64,000 nucleotides of DNA from an uncultured Lachnospiraceae bacterium. Lineage in GTDB: Bacteria > Bacillota > Clostridia > Lachnospirales > Lachnospiraceae. The stretch covers positions 1-64,000 of the forward strand of contig CANTEW010000002.1 in assembly GCA_947652925.1 (NCBI GenBank), read 5' to 3'. Positions 28,227 through 37,256 of the stretch are shown piece by piece. Position numbers and translations under genes: made by a program. Under the pieces are notes generated by a model that ran no database searches, was not told where the DNA came from, and saw only the letters and a list, made by a program, of their open reading frames with translations. Positions within the stretch are counted from its first letter, which is position 1; every line of letters begins with the position of its first letter.

Positions 28227-29420
28227 ATGAAAAGATCACAGGACTATATCGATCGATTAAACAGATTAGATTTTAAAGAAATGTACAACAACGACTTCTT
28301 CCTGACCTGGGAAAAGTCCGAGGACAAGCTGGAAGCCGTCTTCACCGTTGCCGATGCCCTCCGCTATATGCGCGAGAACAACATTTCCACAAAAGTATTC
28401 GAGAGCGGCCTGGGCATCTCCCTGTTCCGCGACAACTCCACCCGCACCCGTTTCTCCTTCGCCTCCGCCTGCAACCTTCTGGGCCTGGAAGTGCAGGACC
28501 TGGACGAGGGAAAATCCCAGGTGGCCCACGGAGAGACTGTCCGCGAGACAGCCAACATGATCTCCTTCATGGCAGATGTGATCGGTATCCGCGACGATAT
28601 GTACATCGGCAAAGGGAACACCTATATGCATGAAGTCTCCGACTCTGTAAAACAGGGGAACGAAGACGGGATCCTGGAGCAGCGCCCCACTCTGGTCAAT
28701 CTGCAGTGCGACATCGACCATCCCACCCAGGCCATGGCAGACGCCCTGCATCTGATCCATGAATTCGGCGGCATTGAGAACCTGAAAGGCAAGAAAATAG
28801 CCATGACATGGGCCTACTCACCTTCCTATGGCAAACCTCTCTCTGTCCCCCAGGGTATCATCGGCCTGATGACCCGCTTCGGCATGGACGTGGTGCTGGC
28901 TCATCCGGAGGGTTATGAAGTCATGCCGGAAGTAGAAGAAGTGGCCAAAGAAAACGCCAGAAGATCCGGCGGATCCTTCACCCGCACCAACAGCATGCAA
29001 GAAGCATTCAAAGACGCAGATGTGGTCTACCCCAAGAGCTGGGCTCCGTTCGCCGCTATGGAAAAACGTACGGATCTGTACGGCAAAGGCGACACAGCAG
29101 GCATCGACGCACTTGAAAAAGAGCTGCTGGCCCAGAACGCCAGCCACAAAGACTGGTGATGTACGGAAAGACTGATGAAGACCACAAAAGACGGCAAAGC
29201 CCTGTATCTGCACTGCCTGCCCGCAGACATCAACGACGTGAGCTGTACAGACGGCGAAGTGGAAGCCTCCGTCTTCGACCGCTACCGCAACCCGCTCTAC
29301 AAAGAAGCCAGCTACAAGCCTTACATCATCGCCGCCATGATCTTCCTGAGCAAATTTGAAAACCCACAGGATATCCTGAAAAAACTGGAAGAACGTGCTT
29401 CCAAGAGAGTTTTTAGATAA
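28227..29420 (+). pseudogene. ygeW: YgeW-family knotted carbamoyltransferase with one in-frame TGA
   Basis: A transcarbamoylase of the aspartate/ornithine carbamoyltransferase fold, acting in the urate-degradation cluster. The carbamoyl-phosphate loop is SLFRDNSTRTRFSFASA and the downstream conserved blocks DIDHPTQAMADALHL and WAYSPSYGKPLSVPQG are present. At 29157-29159 an in-frame TGA interrupts the gene after NASHKDW; the same frame continues CTERLMKTTKDGKALYLHC, with the conserved HCLPAD active-site motif, to a normal end. Without the stop the length (397 residues) matches the family. Frame and spacing are otherwise undisturbed. Confidence 0.88.
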
Positions 29421-29432
29421 AAGATCCATAAC

Positions 29433-29855
29433 CGGCGGGTGGTGGCCTCGCCAAAACCCGCCGAGATCGTAGAACTGGACACTGTCAAAGACTTATTAGA
29501 CGCCGGTGAGATCGTCATCGCCAGCGGAGGCGTCGGCGCCGTGATCGACAAAGACTTCGCCAGCTGCCTCCTGGCCAAAGAATTGGACGCCGATCTCCTG
29601 ATCGTCCTCACCGCCGTAGAAAAAGTGGCCCTCCACTTCGGCACCCCTCAGGAAACCTGGCTGGGAGAGATCACTCCTGCACAGGCCGAGAGCTATGCTT
29701 CCGAAGGACATTTCGCCCCCGGCTCCATGCTCCCGAAAGTACAGGCCGGTATCTCTTTCGCATCTTCCGCGCCTGGCCGCACCGCTCTGATCACATTATT
29801 ACAAAAAGCAAAAGACGGCGTGGACGGAAAGACCGGGACGCGTATCGTAGGATAG
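29433..29855 (+). pseudogene. Carbamate kinase remnant, N-terminal half deleted
   Basis: Carbamate kinase makes ATP from carbamoyl phosphate, the energy-yielding step after YgeW. Only the C-terminal part is present. Homology begins abruptly at 29433 with RRVVASPKP, 13 bases after the ygeW stop, so about 170 residues are missing. The catalytic AVIDKDFASCLLAKEL, LIVLTAVEKV and HFAPGSMLPKVQAGI motifs remain, but the glycine loop IVIASGGVGAVID has lost about 13-17 residues that normally separate GGGGIP from GVEAVID. The frame is open from a GTG at 29439 but the product cannot be active. Confidence 0.88.
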
Positions 29856-29882
29856 GACAGCCTTTTTCAGGTTGTCCTTTTT
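29855..29882 (+). terminator. Rho-independent terminator of the plus-strand purine arm
   Basis: GGACAGCC (29855-29862) pairs with GGTTGTCC (29870-29877) with one G/T wobble, followed by TTTTT. It begins on the last base of the carbamate-kinase stop codon. Confidence 0.8.
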
Positions 29883-29975
29883 CAGTAGCCAGGCCATCCA
29901 GATCCCATCCTCTTGTATCTTATAGGAACATGGTCTATAATAAAATGATCCTAAGTCAAAGGAGCTGTAAAGAAT

Positions 29976-31373
29976 ATGCATCCACAGACAAATACAGTCT
30001 TATTTGAAAAAGAGACCGTCCCTTCCGCCGTGATGAAGCTTGCGGTCCCTACGATCGTCAGTTCGCTCGTCATGGTGATCTATAATCTTGCAGATACTTA
30101 TTTTGTGGGTCTGCTCAATGACCCTGTCCAGACAGCCGCCGTCACCCTGGCAGGTCCCGCTCTGCTGGCATTTAACGCGGTCAACAATCTATTCGGCGTG
30201 GGGACTTCCAGCGCCATGAGCCGTCTGCTGGGTAAAGGCGATACGAAAGCAGTCAAAGACTGTTCCGCCTTTGGGTTTTATTGCGCACTGCTCTGTGCAG
30301 TCCTGTTCTCTGTCTTTACATGGATATCCCAGGATCCACTGATCCGCCTTTTGGGAGCGGATGCCGACAATCTCGCGGCCACTGCCGGTTATGTGAGATG
30401 GGCGATCTCCCTTGGCGCAGTCCCCTCTATCCTGAATGTGGTCTTTGCCTATCTTGTCCGTTCTGAGGGAAATTCCCTCCACGCCAGCATAGGCACCATG
30501 AGCGGATGCCTGCTGAACATGGTCCTGGATCCTATCTTTATCCTGCCCTGGGGACTGGATATGGGGGCGGCCGGTGCAGGGATGGCCACGTGCCTCTCCA
30601 ACTGCGCCGCATGCCTGTATTTTCTCATCCTGCTCTATGTAAGGAGAAAGACCACCTTCGTATGCATCGATCCGAGACGGATCTCATTCCAAAGATCCAT
30701 CGCCGCCGATATATTCGGCATAGGTATCCCGGCAGCTATACAGAATCTCCTGAATGTAACAGGCATGACAGTATTCAATAATTTTGCCATGGCTTATGGT
30801 TCAGAAGTGGTGGCGGCCATGGGGATCGTCCAGAAGGTCCAGATGGTGCCCGTGCAGATCGTGCTGGGCGGGGCGCAGGGAATCATGCCTTTTATCGGAT
30901 ATAACCATGCAAAAGGGGACCGTGGACGGATGAAGGAAGCCATCTTTTATCTTTTAAAACGTGCGCTCCTCCTCATGGCGGCTGTGGTCGTCATCGGGAC
31001 CGCTTTTTCCAGGAGCCTGGTCCGCTTTTTTATCAAAACAGACACTGTAGTCGCATATGGTTCCCGGTTCCTGATCGGTTTTTTGCTGGCTCTGCCTTTT
31101 ATATGTATTGATTATGTGACGGTGGGCGTCTTCCAGGCGATCGGAGATGGAAAAAGGTCCCTTCTGTTCGCGGTGCTGCGGAAGATCATCCTGGAGATCC
31201 CCGCACTGGTACTCCTGGACCATCTCATACCCCTGTATGGTATGCCGTATGCTTCCATGTGCGCGGAGATCATCCTGGCAGCGCTGGCATTGAAGATGCT
31301 GCATGATATCTTATCCGTCCGGAAAAATGTTCAGGGTCACGATCGCACCGACCACCAGGACAACTCCCGTTAA
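29976..31373 (+). CDS. MATE-family multidrug/cation efflux transporter
   Basis: A 465-residue, 12-helix membrane protein of the MATE (NorM/DinF) family, which exports organic cations in exchange for H+ or Na+. Family traits include the opening LAVPTIVSSLVMVIYNLADTYFVG, AFNAVNNLFGVGTSSAMSRLLGKGD, and the mirrored second-half IGIPAAIQNLLNVTGMTVFNNFA. AAGGAG lies upstream of the ATG. The last 63 bases overlap the converging EamA transporter gene, so the hydrophilic C-terminal tail (after LSVRKN) is of doubtful importance. Its own upstream region follows the purine-arm terminator, so it is not part of that operon. Confidence 0.9.
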   Translation: MHPQTNTVLFEKETVPSAVMKLAVPTIVSSLVMVIYNLADTYFVGLLNDPVQTAAVTLAGPALLAFNAVNNLFGVGTSSAMSRLLGKGDTKAVKDCSAFGFYCALLCAVLFSVFTWISQDPLIRLLGADADNLAATAGYVRWAISLGAVPSILNVVFAYLVRSEGNSLHASIGTMSGCLLNMVLDPIFILPWGLDMGAAGAGMATCLSNCAACLYFLILLYVRRKTTFVCIDPRRISFQRSIAADIFGIGIPAAIQNLLNVTGMTVFNNFAMAYGSEVVAAMGIVQKVQMVPVQIVLGGAQGIMPFIGYNHAKGDRGRMKEAIFYLLKRALLLMAAVVVIGTAFSRSLVRFFIKTDTVVAYGSRFLIGFLLALPFICIDYVTVGVFQAIGDGKRSLLFAVLRKIILEIPALVLLDHLIPLYGMPYASMCAEIILAALALKMLHDILSVRKNVQGHDRTDHQDNSR

Positions 31374-32192
31374 GGACAGCGGCGTGAGGGCTTCGCCAAA
31401 CACAACGCACCCGGCAATGGTGGCCACCACAGGTTCAACAGAAGCCATGATAGAAGCAGAACTGGCCCTCACCGAAGACAGACCGATGGTGTAGAACAGA
31501 TATGGGAGTACAGCAGTCACAACAGCGGTGAGCAGGATCAGCAGAAAAACATGCCCCGGTCTTCGCGCGCTCTGTATCTTTCTGCATATATCCGGCAGGT
31601 CACAGATGAACAGCGCCCCAACCCCTCCGCAGAGGAAAGAATATGTTGTCACAGTGACAGGTCCATAGCGTCTGAGGACAAACGTCCCCAAGATACTATA
31701 CAGGCCATATCCAAAGGCAGAGACCAGCCCAAAGCCCACTGCCGCCGCAGGTGTATGCCCACTGCCGCCTATGCCTGTCACAAAGACACAGCCCAAAAAC
31801 GCCAGCAGCAAAGCCGCCGCCTTCTGCCTGGTCAGTTTTTCCTTAAATACGACCAATGACATGAGCATCACTATGATCGGAGCAGTGTACAGCAAGATCG
31901 CTGCCACAGACAGGGAAGCCATCGAGATCGTCCGAAAATAACACACCGTGAAAAGGAGGATGCTGGCGATCCCCGTCCCTATAAACCATACGATATCCCG
32001 CGGCCGGATCTTCAGGAGCTTTCGGTCTTTCATAAACGCTATGAGTAAAAAAACTGCTGCTCCCCCGATGATGCGCAGAGAAGCTATCTGGAGAGATGTG
32101 AACTGATACGTTTCCAGTCTGCGGACAAAGATGCCCATGATCCCCCACAAAACCCCCGCAGTCAGTATAAAAACTGGTGCCATCTTCTTCAT
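31311..32192 (-). CDS. EamA/DMT-superfamily transporter
   Basis: A 293-residue protein with ten hydrophobic segments in two EamA repeats: GVLWGIMGIFVRRL begins the first and GFGLVSAFGYGLYSILGTF the second. It ends near the membrane with EPVVATIAGCVVFGEALTPLSLTG, the classic DMT signature. Members export amino acids or other metabolites; the substrate cannot be inferred. It is monocistronic, converging on the MATE gene with a 63-bp overlap, and divergent from the SGNH-hydrolase operon. Confidence 0.88.
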   Translation of the reverse strand: MKKMAPVFILTAGVLWGIMGIFVRRLETYQFTSLQIASLRIIGGAAVFLLIAFMKDRKLLKIRPRDIVWFIGTGIASILLFTVCYFRTISMASLSVAAILLYTAPIIVMLMSLVVFKEKLTRQKAAALLLAFLGCVFVTGIGGSGHTPAAAVGFGLVSAFGYGLYSILGTFVLRRYGPVTVTTYSFLCGGVGALFICDLPDICRKIQSARRPGHVFLLILLTAVVTAVLPYLFYTIGLSSVRASSASIMASVEPVVATIAGCVVFGEALTPLSLTGVVLVVGAIVTLNIFPDG

Positions 32193-32334
32193 GTTCTTCT
32201 ATGGATCCTCCTCTTTATTTATCTGATCATCCAGATTATAACATCTTCTCTTAGATTTTTCCATACTCCTCCATCCTCCTTGAAAAAGCATCCTGCATAT
32301 GTTATCATAAAGATATAGCATATATCTATAAAAA

Positions 32335-32349
32335 CAATGTATAACATTG
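32335..32349. promoter_or_regulatory. 15-bp palindrome before the SGNH-aldolase operon
   Basis: CAATGT-ATA-ACATTG is a perfect inverted repeat directly ahead of the AAAAGGAGAG ribosome site and just after AT-rich -10-like sequence. Its place suits a repressor operator for the sugar operon that starts at 32374. Confidence 0.4.
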
Positions 32350-32373
32350 CTTTTTAAAAGGAGAGATGTTGAG

Positions 32374-33054
32374 ATGCCAGAGATACCATCTGATAGAGCA
32401 AAAACGATCCTCTGCTATGGGGATTCCAATACTTACGGCTTCGATCCCCAAAACGGCCTGCGTTACCCTTCCAAGATCCGATGGACAGGGGTACTCCAGA
32501 AGATCCTCGGGTCAGGGTACAAGATCATAGAAGAGGGATGCAACGGAAGGACCACTCTGTACGATGACCCCTATGAAAGCTGGAAAAACGGGCTGTATCA
32601 CTTAAAGCCGTGCCTCAATTCCCATAAACCGATCGATCTGGTGATCCTCATGCTGGGGACCAATGACCTGAAACAGTATTTTCACGCGTCTGCAGAGACC
32701 ATTGGAAAAAATGCAGAGACATTGGTAAACGTCATACAGACTTTTACAGAAGAAAAACAAGGCTACCAGCCCGCGGTCATCCTGGTCTCCCCTCCGGAGA
32801 TAGGGAGCGGCATCGCTGCGTCGCCTTTTGGCGATATCTTCTCAGAAGATGCTGTGGCTGAGTCAAAGAGATTCCCTGTATACTATAGACAAGCTGCAGA
32901 ACATACGGGATGTATTTTTTTTGACGCCGCAAGATATATCCAGCCCTCTCCGGCGGATTCCCTGCATCTGTCTCCCAGTTCCCATGCTGTCTTGGCAAAA
33001 GGACTGGCGGAGGTGATATCAAAAGGATCTATCAAAACACAAGGAGGCACATAA
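32374..33054 (+). CDS. SGNH/GDSL hydrolase
   Basis: A 226-residue SGNH-fold esterase or deacetylase, with the nucleophile Ser in CYGDSNTYG near the start, block III LMLGTND and the C-terminal Asp-His pair in DSLHLSPSSH. There is no signal peptide, so it should act in the cytoplasm, perhaps removing acyl groups from a carbohydrate. ATG 32374 is eight bases after AAAAGGAGAG; a TTG-initiated longer frame is not supported. It is the first gene of an operon with an amidohydrolase (adjacent at 33055), a class II aldolase and rhamnulokinase. Confidence 0.85.
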   Translation: MPEIPSDRAKTILCYGDSNTYGFDPQNGLRYPSKIRWTGVLQKILGSGYKIIEEGCNGRTTLYDDPYESWKNGLYHLKPCLNSHKPIDLVILMLGTNDLKQYFHASAETIGKNAETLVNVIQTFTEEKQGYQPAVILVSPPEIGSGIAASPFGDIFSEDAVAESKRFPVYYRQAAEHTGCIFFDAARYIQPSPADSLHLSPSSHAVLAKGLAEVISKGSIKTQGGT

Positions 33055-33924
33055 ATGTTTGGAGAGTGTCATGAACATATCTTTATGGATGGGGTGGATT
33101 ATCTGGCGGCGGTGCGCACACACCGGGACGCGCCCTGTGAGTCAGTGATCCGCGCCCATTTACAGGAATATCAGAAAAGGGGGATCACCTATATCAGAGA
33201 CGGCGGGGACAAGTACGGCGCTTCCACCCTTGCCCGGAGGCTGGCGGGGGAATATGGGATCACCTACAGGACCCCTGTCTTCGGGATCCATAAAAATGGG
33301 CAGTATGGAAAGATCGTGGGCTATGGTTTTTCTGATATGAAAGGATACCACGATCTGGTCAAGCAGGCCATCCGGCAGGATGCCGACTTCATCAAGATCA
33401 TGACCACAGGGCTCATGGACTTTGACCATCAGGGAGAGGTGACCGGGGAACCTCTATCCCTGGGGGAAGTCAAAGAGATGGTACATATCGCCCATGAGGA
33501 AGGGATGGCCGTCATGTCCCATACCAATGGGATAAAAGGGACATCGATCGCCATCGAGGCTGGTGTGGACAGCCTGGAACACGGGAATTTCCTGGATGCG
33601 GAGACGGTGGAAGCCTTGTCCCAGAGCAGGACCACATGGGTCCCCACAGCTGTGACAGTCCGGAATCTCTTAGGAGATGGACGTTTTCCGGATAAGACGC
33701 TGCGCACGATCTGTGAATGTACAGAAAATGCACTCCGGGTGGCCTACCGCTGCAAAGCTTCCGTTGCCCTGGGCAGCGACGGGGGCGCTTACCGGGTCCT
33801 CCATGGCCAGGGACTTGTAGACGAATACCATGCATTCCAGCAGATCTTAGGCGCCGGGGAGGAGCTGGACAGCTGGCTGCACGCTGCAGAGAAAAAAATA
33901 CAGGAAGTCTTTCAACGAAGATAA
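33055..33924 (+). CDS. Amidohydrolase (imidazolonepropionase-like metal-dependent hydrolase)
   Basis: A 289-residue TIM-barrel amidohydrolase. Metal-ligand motifs are visible in order: CHEHIF at the N-terminus, the bridging Lys in ADFIKIMTTG, His in VMSHTNGI, His in DSLEHGNF, and the catalytic Asp in ALGSDGG. It is shorter than most members (usually about 400) because the N- and C-terminal composite beta-domain is missing; the start lies directly at the first metal motif. It begins at the base after the SGNH-hydrolase stop codon, which points to translational coupling. A GGAGG precedes the ATG. The substrate is unknown; the operon suggests a carbohydrate-linked amide or lactone. Confidence 0.78.
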   Translation: MFGECHEHIFMDGVDYLAAVRTHRDAPCESVIRAHLQEYQKRGITYIRDGGDKYGASTLARRLAGEYGITYRTPVFGIHKNGQYGKIVGYGFSDMKGYHDLVKQAIRQDADFIKIMTTGLMDFDHQGEVTGEPLSLGEVKEMVHIAHEEGMAVMSHTNGIKGTSIAIEAGVDSLEHGNFLDAETVEALSQSRTTWVPTAVTVRNLLGDGRFPDKTLRTICECTENALRVAYRCKASVALGSDGGAYRVLHGQGLVDEYHAFQQILGAGEELDSWLHAAEKKIQEVFQRR

Positions 33925-33942
33925 GAGGAGGGGATGAGCAAG

Positions 33943-34617
33943 ATGAAGAGTGAACATGAGATCAAGGAAGAGATGTGCGCGATCGGAAAACGTGTATATG
34001 ACCGGGGGATGGTGGCATCCAACGACGGGAATTTTTCCGTAAGATTAAATGAACATGAATATCTATGTACGCCGACAGGGGTCAGCAAAGGATTTATGAC
34101 CCCGGAATTTATCTGTAAAGTGGATGGGGATGGAAATGTATTGGAGGCAAACGAGGGATTCCGCCCTTCTTCGGAGATCAAAATGCATCTGAGGATCTAT
34201 CAGAAGAGAGAGGATGTACACGCTGTCGTCCATGCCCATCCCATGTACGCCACGACTTTTGCCATCGCCGGACAGCCCTTGATGGATCCCATCATGCCGG
34301 AAGCCGTGATCTTCCTGGGCGGCGTTCCTCTGGCGAGATACGGGACGCCGGGGACTGTGGAAGTCCCTGATTCTGTGGAACCATTTCTGGACCGGTATGA
34401 TGCGGTCCTGCTGGAGAACCATGGGGCGCTGACCTATTCTGATACGTTGCTGAATGCGTATCACAAGATGGAATCTGTAGAATTTTACGCGCGTCTCCTC
34501 TATCAGACGAAGATGATCGGAGGCCCACAGATCCTATCTCCCGATCGGGTGGAGCAGCTATATGAGACCAGGAGAGGGCTGGACATAGCAGGACGGCATC
34601 CTGCTATCGATAAATAG
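33943..34617 (+). CDS. Class II aldolase, L-fuculose-phosphate aldolase-like
   Basis: A 224-residue zinc-dependent class II aldolase/adducin-family protein. It has the expected GNFSVRL and TPTGVSKG phosphate-site segments, catalytic Glu in SSEIKMH, zinc His pair in VVHAHPMYA and the later His in ENHGALTY. Its size resembles FucA (about 215) rather than RhaD (about 275). It would split a deoxyketose 1-phosphate to dihydroxyacetone phosphate and lactaldehyde. ATG 33943 is preferred because AGGAGGGG is nine bases upstream; the ATG at 33934 touches that site. It lies ten bases before rhaB, which supports a rhamnulose/fuculose-type pathway. Confidence 0.85.
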   Translation: MKSEHEIKEEMCAIGKRVYDRGMVASNDGNFSVRLNEHEYLCTPTGVSKGFMTPEFICKVDGDGNVLEANEGFRPSSEIKMHLRIYQKREDVHAVVHAHPMYATTFAIAGQPLMDPIMPEAVIFLGGVPLARYGTPGTVEVPDSVEPFLDRYDAVLLENHGALTYSDTLLNAYHKMESVEFYARLLYQTKMIGGPQILSPDRVEQLYETRRGLDIAGRHPAIDK

Positions 34618-34627
34618 AGGATCCGCT

Positions 34628-36127
34628 ATGGAAAAGACAGCAAAAGGAGCCTTGGCTTTTGATCTGGGTGCTTCCAGCGGCCGGGCCATATTGGGGACTC
34701 TGGAGGATGGGAAGATAACGATGGAAGAAGTCCATCGCTTCCCCAACGACCCGGTGATCGTAAACGGGACGATGTACTGGGATACGCTGCGCCAGTTTTA
34801 TGAGATCAAACAGGGGATCGTGAAGGCAAAAAACCATGGCTCATTTGAGAGTATGGGGATCGATACGTGGGGTGTGGATTTTGGGCTTCTCGACGCACAT
34901 GGGGATCTTTTGGAGAATGCAGTCCACTACCGGGATAGACGGACCCAGGGGATGATCGGACATGTATTTTCCAAGATCCCAAGGGAACGCCTCTATGAGA
35001 TCACCGGCAATGAATTTATGTATTTCAATACGGTCTTCCAGATGGCCGCTTTAAAAGAAAAGCGCCCCTGGCTCCTGGAGAGGGCCGCCCGGTCCCTGTT
35101 CACGCCGGATCTGTTCAACTATTTTCTCACAGGAGAGCAAAAATGCGAGTATACGATGGCCACCACCTCATCTATGTTCGATATCCGCAAGAAAGAGTGG
35201 TCCCGGGAGATCACTGGAGCGCTGGGACTCCCGGAAAGCCTTTTCCCGGAGATCATCGAGAGCGGGACCATCGTGGGAGAGCTGAAGCAGGAGATATGCG
35301 AGGAATTGGGTCTCTCTCCGAAAAAAGTCATCGCAGTGGCCTCCCATGACACGCAGAGCGCTTCTGTGGCGATCCCCACACAGGAGGAGGATCCCATCTT
35401 TATCAGCTGCGGCACCTGGAGCCTCTACGGTACAGAATCATCAGAGCCTGTCATCAATGCCAAGTCTCTGCAGCTCTCCGTGACCAATGAGGGGAGCTAT
35501 GGAGGGAAGATAAATTTCTTGAAAAATATCACCGGACTCTGGATGATACAGGAATGCCGCCGTCAATGGATCCGGGAGGGACATGACTACAGCTTCGGAG
35601 AGCTGGAAGCACTGGCTCAGGATGCAGGACCTTTCCAGAGTTATATCGATGTGAACGCACCGGAATTCATACCTGCCGGAGATATGCCAGAGCGTATCCG
35701 GGACTACTGCCAAAAGACAGGACAGCCCGTCCCTGACACCGTAGGCGGGATCATACGCTGCATCTACCAGAGCCTGGCACTGCGGTACCGCTATGTATTG
35801 GAACAGATCCAGTACTGCCTGGATAAAAGATACCGCCGCATCCACATGATCGGAGGCGGGATCCAGAGCAAAATGCTCTGCCAGATGACAGCCAGCGCCA
35901 CCAACTGTGAGGTAGCTGCAGGTCCTATGGAGGCCACTGCACTGGGAAATCTGGCTGTACAATTCATGGCTCTGGGCGAGATCTTAGACCTCAAAGAAGC
36001 GCGCGCCATCGTCGCCCGTTCTGAACAGGTGACGATCTACCATCCAGAGAACACGGCCGCCTGGGATGCTGCCTATGAGGATCACAAAAAATATATGAAA
36101 AGGACTGACGGCGATCACCAGATCTGA
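34628..36127 (+). CDS. rhaB: Rhamnulokinase (FGGY family)
   Basis: A 499-residue FGGY-family sugar kinase that most resembles rhamnulokinase, phosphorylating L-rhamnulose (or a related ketose) at O1. The N-terminal ATPase domain shows FDLGASSGRAILG; MGIDTWGVDFGLLD supplies the catalytic Asp; the ATP-binding C-terminal domain has ISCGTWSLYG and HMIGGGIQSKMLCQMTA. It is full length. It is the last gene of the operon beginning with the SGNH hydrolase. No rhamnose isomerase or transporter is encoded here, so the pathway must be completed elsewhere or the substrate is different. Confidence 0.9.
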   Translation: MEKTAKGALAFDLGASSGRAILGTLEDGKITMEEVHRFPNDPVIVNGTMYWDTLRQFYEIKQGIVKAKNHGSFESMGIDTWGVDFGLLDAHGDLLENAVHYRDRRTQGMIGHVFSKIPRERLYEITGNEFMYFNTVFQMAALKEKRPWLLERAARSLFTPDLFNYFLTGEQKCEYTMATTSSMFDIRKKEWSREITGALGLPESLFPEIIESGTIVGELKQEICEELGLSPKKVIAVASHDTQSASVAIPTQEEDPIFISCGTWSLYGTESSEPVINAKSLQLSVTNEGSYGGKINFLKNITGLWMIQECRRQWIREGHDYSFGELEALAQDAGPFQSYIDVNAPEFIPAGDMPERIRDYCQKTGQPVPDTVGGIIRCIYQSLALRYRYVLEQIQYCLDKRYRRIHMIGGGIQSKMLCQMTASATNCEVAAGPMEATALGNLAVQFMALGEILDLKEARAIVARSEQVTIYHPENTAAWDAAYEDHKKYMKRTDGDHQI

Positions 36128-36147
36128 CAAATTTAAGAAAAAAAACA

Positions 36148-36176
36148 TTGTGATATCAAAAAGATCAGAGTATAAT
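36148..36176 (+). promoter_or_regulatory. Sigma-A promoter of the nitroreductase-like gene
   Basis: TTGTGA (36148-36153), 17-base spacer and TATAAT (36171-36176), about 80 bases before the start codon. Confidence 0.8.
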
Positions 36177-36257
36177 AGATCCATATAGAGGATCAGATCT
36201 TAGGATATGGGTTTTGATATGCAGTACATTATAGATCAAGAGGGAAGGAGTAAACAA

Positions 36258-37115
36258 ATGGATGTTTTTACATTAGCGACCAACAGAAGATCGAACCGTG
36301 AATTTTCCAAAAGAGAGGTAAGTGCGGACAACCTTGGAGGATTGAAGGACTATTTTGCATCGTGTCCCCGTCTGGTACCGGATATCGATGTGGAGATGCT
36401 CATTTTGGGTGAGGATGCGTCCGAAAGATTAAATGCATGCGTGGGGTATCACAGATTTCTGATCAAGGCAGCCCATTATATCGTACTTCTTTCTGATGTG
36501 GACGAGCATTATATGGAAAATGCAGGATATATCGGTGAAGAGTTGGTACTGAAACTTACAGAGATGGGGATCCAGACCTGCTGGGAAACGATCGCAGACG
36601 GACCGCTCTTGAAAAAGAGGCTGAACCTGTCCGGTGACAAGTCAGTGGCTGCGGTGATCGCCTTCGGATATGAAGACGCAGGGCTGTTCGCAAGATTAGG
36701 GATCAAAAGTCCCGCAGAGATCTTCCTGAAGAAAAAACCCGGCACAGCCGTGCCCAAATTGACGATCCCCCAGATGTTCTATGACGATGAATGGGGAAAA
36801 GCTGAAACGATCTCCGCTCTGGATCCGGATGATGATCTGTACAGAGCTTGTGCTGCTGCGTGTTATGCACCTTCTTTCCTGAACCTGCAGCCTTTCCGTC
36901 TTATCCATGACGGCGATAAGATCGTGCTGGTGGCTGTCCTGGATGAGATGACAGATGCCGCAGACGCCAGATTAAATCTGGGGATCACGATGATGCATTT
37001 CGAAGGTGCAGTCTCCAGACAGAGCAGCGGTTTCCAGGGATGGAAGCTGGAAACTCCGGACAAAGACTATAAGCTCCCGGATGGCGCTTATGTAGTGGGC
37101 TATTATCAATTGTAG
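36258..37115 (+). CDS. Nitroreductase-like flavoprotein (tandem-domain type)
   Basis: A 285-residue putative FMN-dependent oxidoreductase of the TM_1586-like nitroreductase group. The first half starts with the FMN-phosphate-binding pattern RRSNREFS and has an IGEELVLKLTEMGIQTCW segment, the usual helix near the flavin. The second half repeats the fold with ACYAPSFLNLQPFRLI, which matches the PSxxNxQP flavin motif. Substrate is unknown. The start ATG 36258 follows GGAAGGAG; the upstream in-frame ATG at 36207 has no ribosome site. It has its own promoter and a strong terminator, so it is a single-gene unit. Confidence 0.82.
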   Translation: MDVFTLATNRRSNREFSKREVSADNLGGLKDYFASCPRLVPDIDVEMLILGEDASERLNACVGYHRFLIKAAHYIVLLSDVDEHYMENAGYIGEELVLKLTEMGIQTCWETIADGPLLKKRLNLSGDKSVAAVIAFGYEDAGLFARLGIKSPAEIFLKKKPGTAVPKLTIPQMFYDDEWGKAETISALDPDDDLYRACAAACYAPSFLNLQPFRLIHDGDKIVLVAVLDEMTDAADARLNLGITMMHFEGAVSRQSSGFQGWKLETPDKDYKLPDGAYVVGYYQL

Positions 37116-37155
37116 ACAAAGATCGGATGGATCACTGAATCCGTACAGTGCAGGC

Positions 37156-37204
37156 GCGGCGTTTTTGTATCCCCGCAGAGGGAGGGCAGAAACGCCGCTT
37201 TTTT
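37156..37204 (+). terminator. Rho-independent terminator
   Basis: GCGGCGTTT (37156-37164) pairs with AAACGCCGC (37190-37198), followed by six T. Confidence 0.85.
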
Positions 37205-37256
37205 GCCTATCACTCCATCCAATCAGAAAATAGGATTTTGCTCTGTGCCAGTGCTA

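Noticed and set aside
18873-29855. Sequencing errors as the cause of all broken frames in the purine island
   Set aside because: Deletion fusions (permease-xdhC, ssnA-ygfK), the missing half of carbamate kinase and an altered catalytic motif in the hydantoinase cannot come from single-base read errors.
36207-36257. Longer N-terminus of the nitroreductase-like protein
   Set aside because: The upstream ATG has no ribosome site, while ATG 36258 has GGAAGGAG at good spacing.
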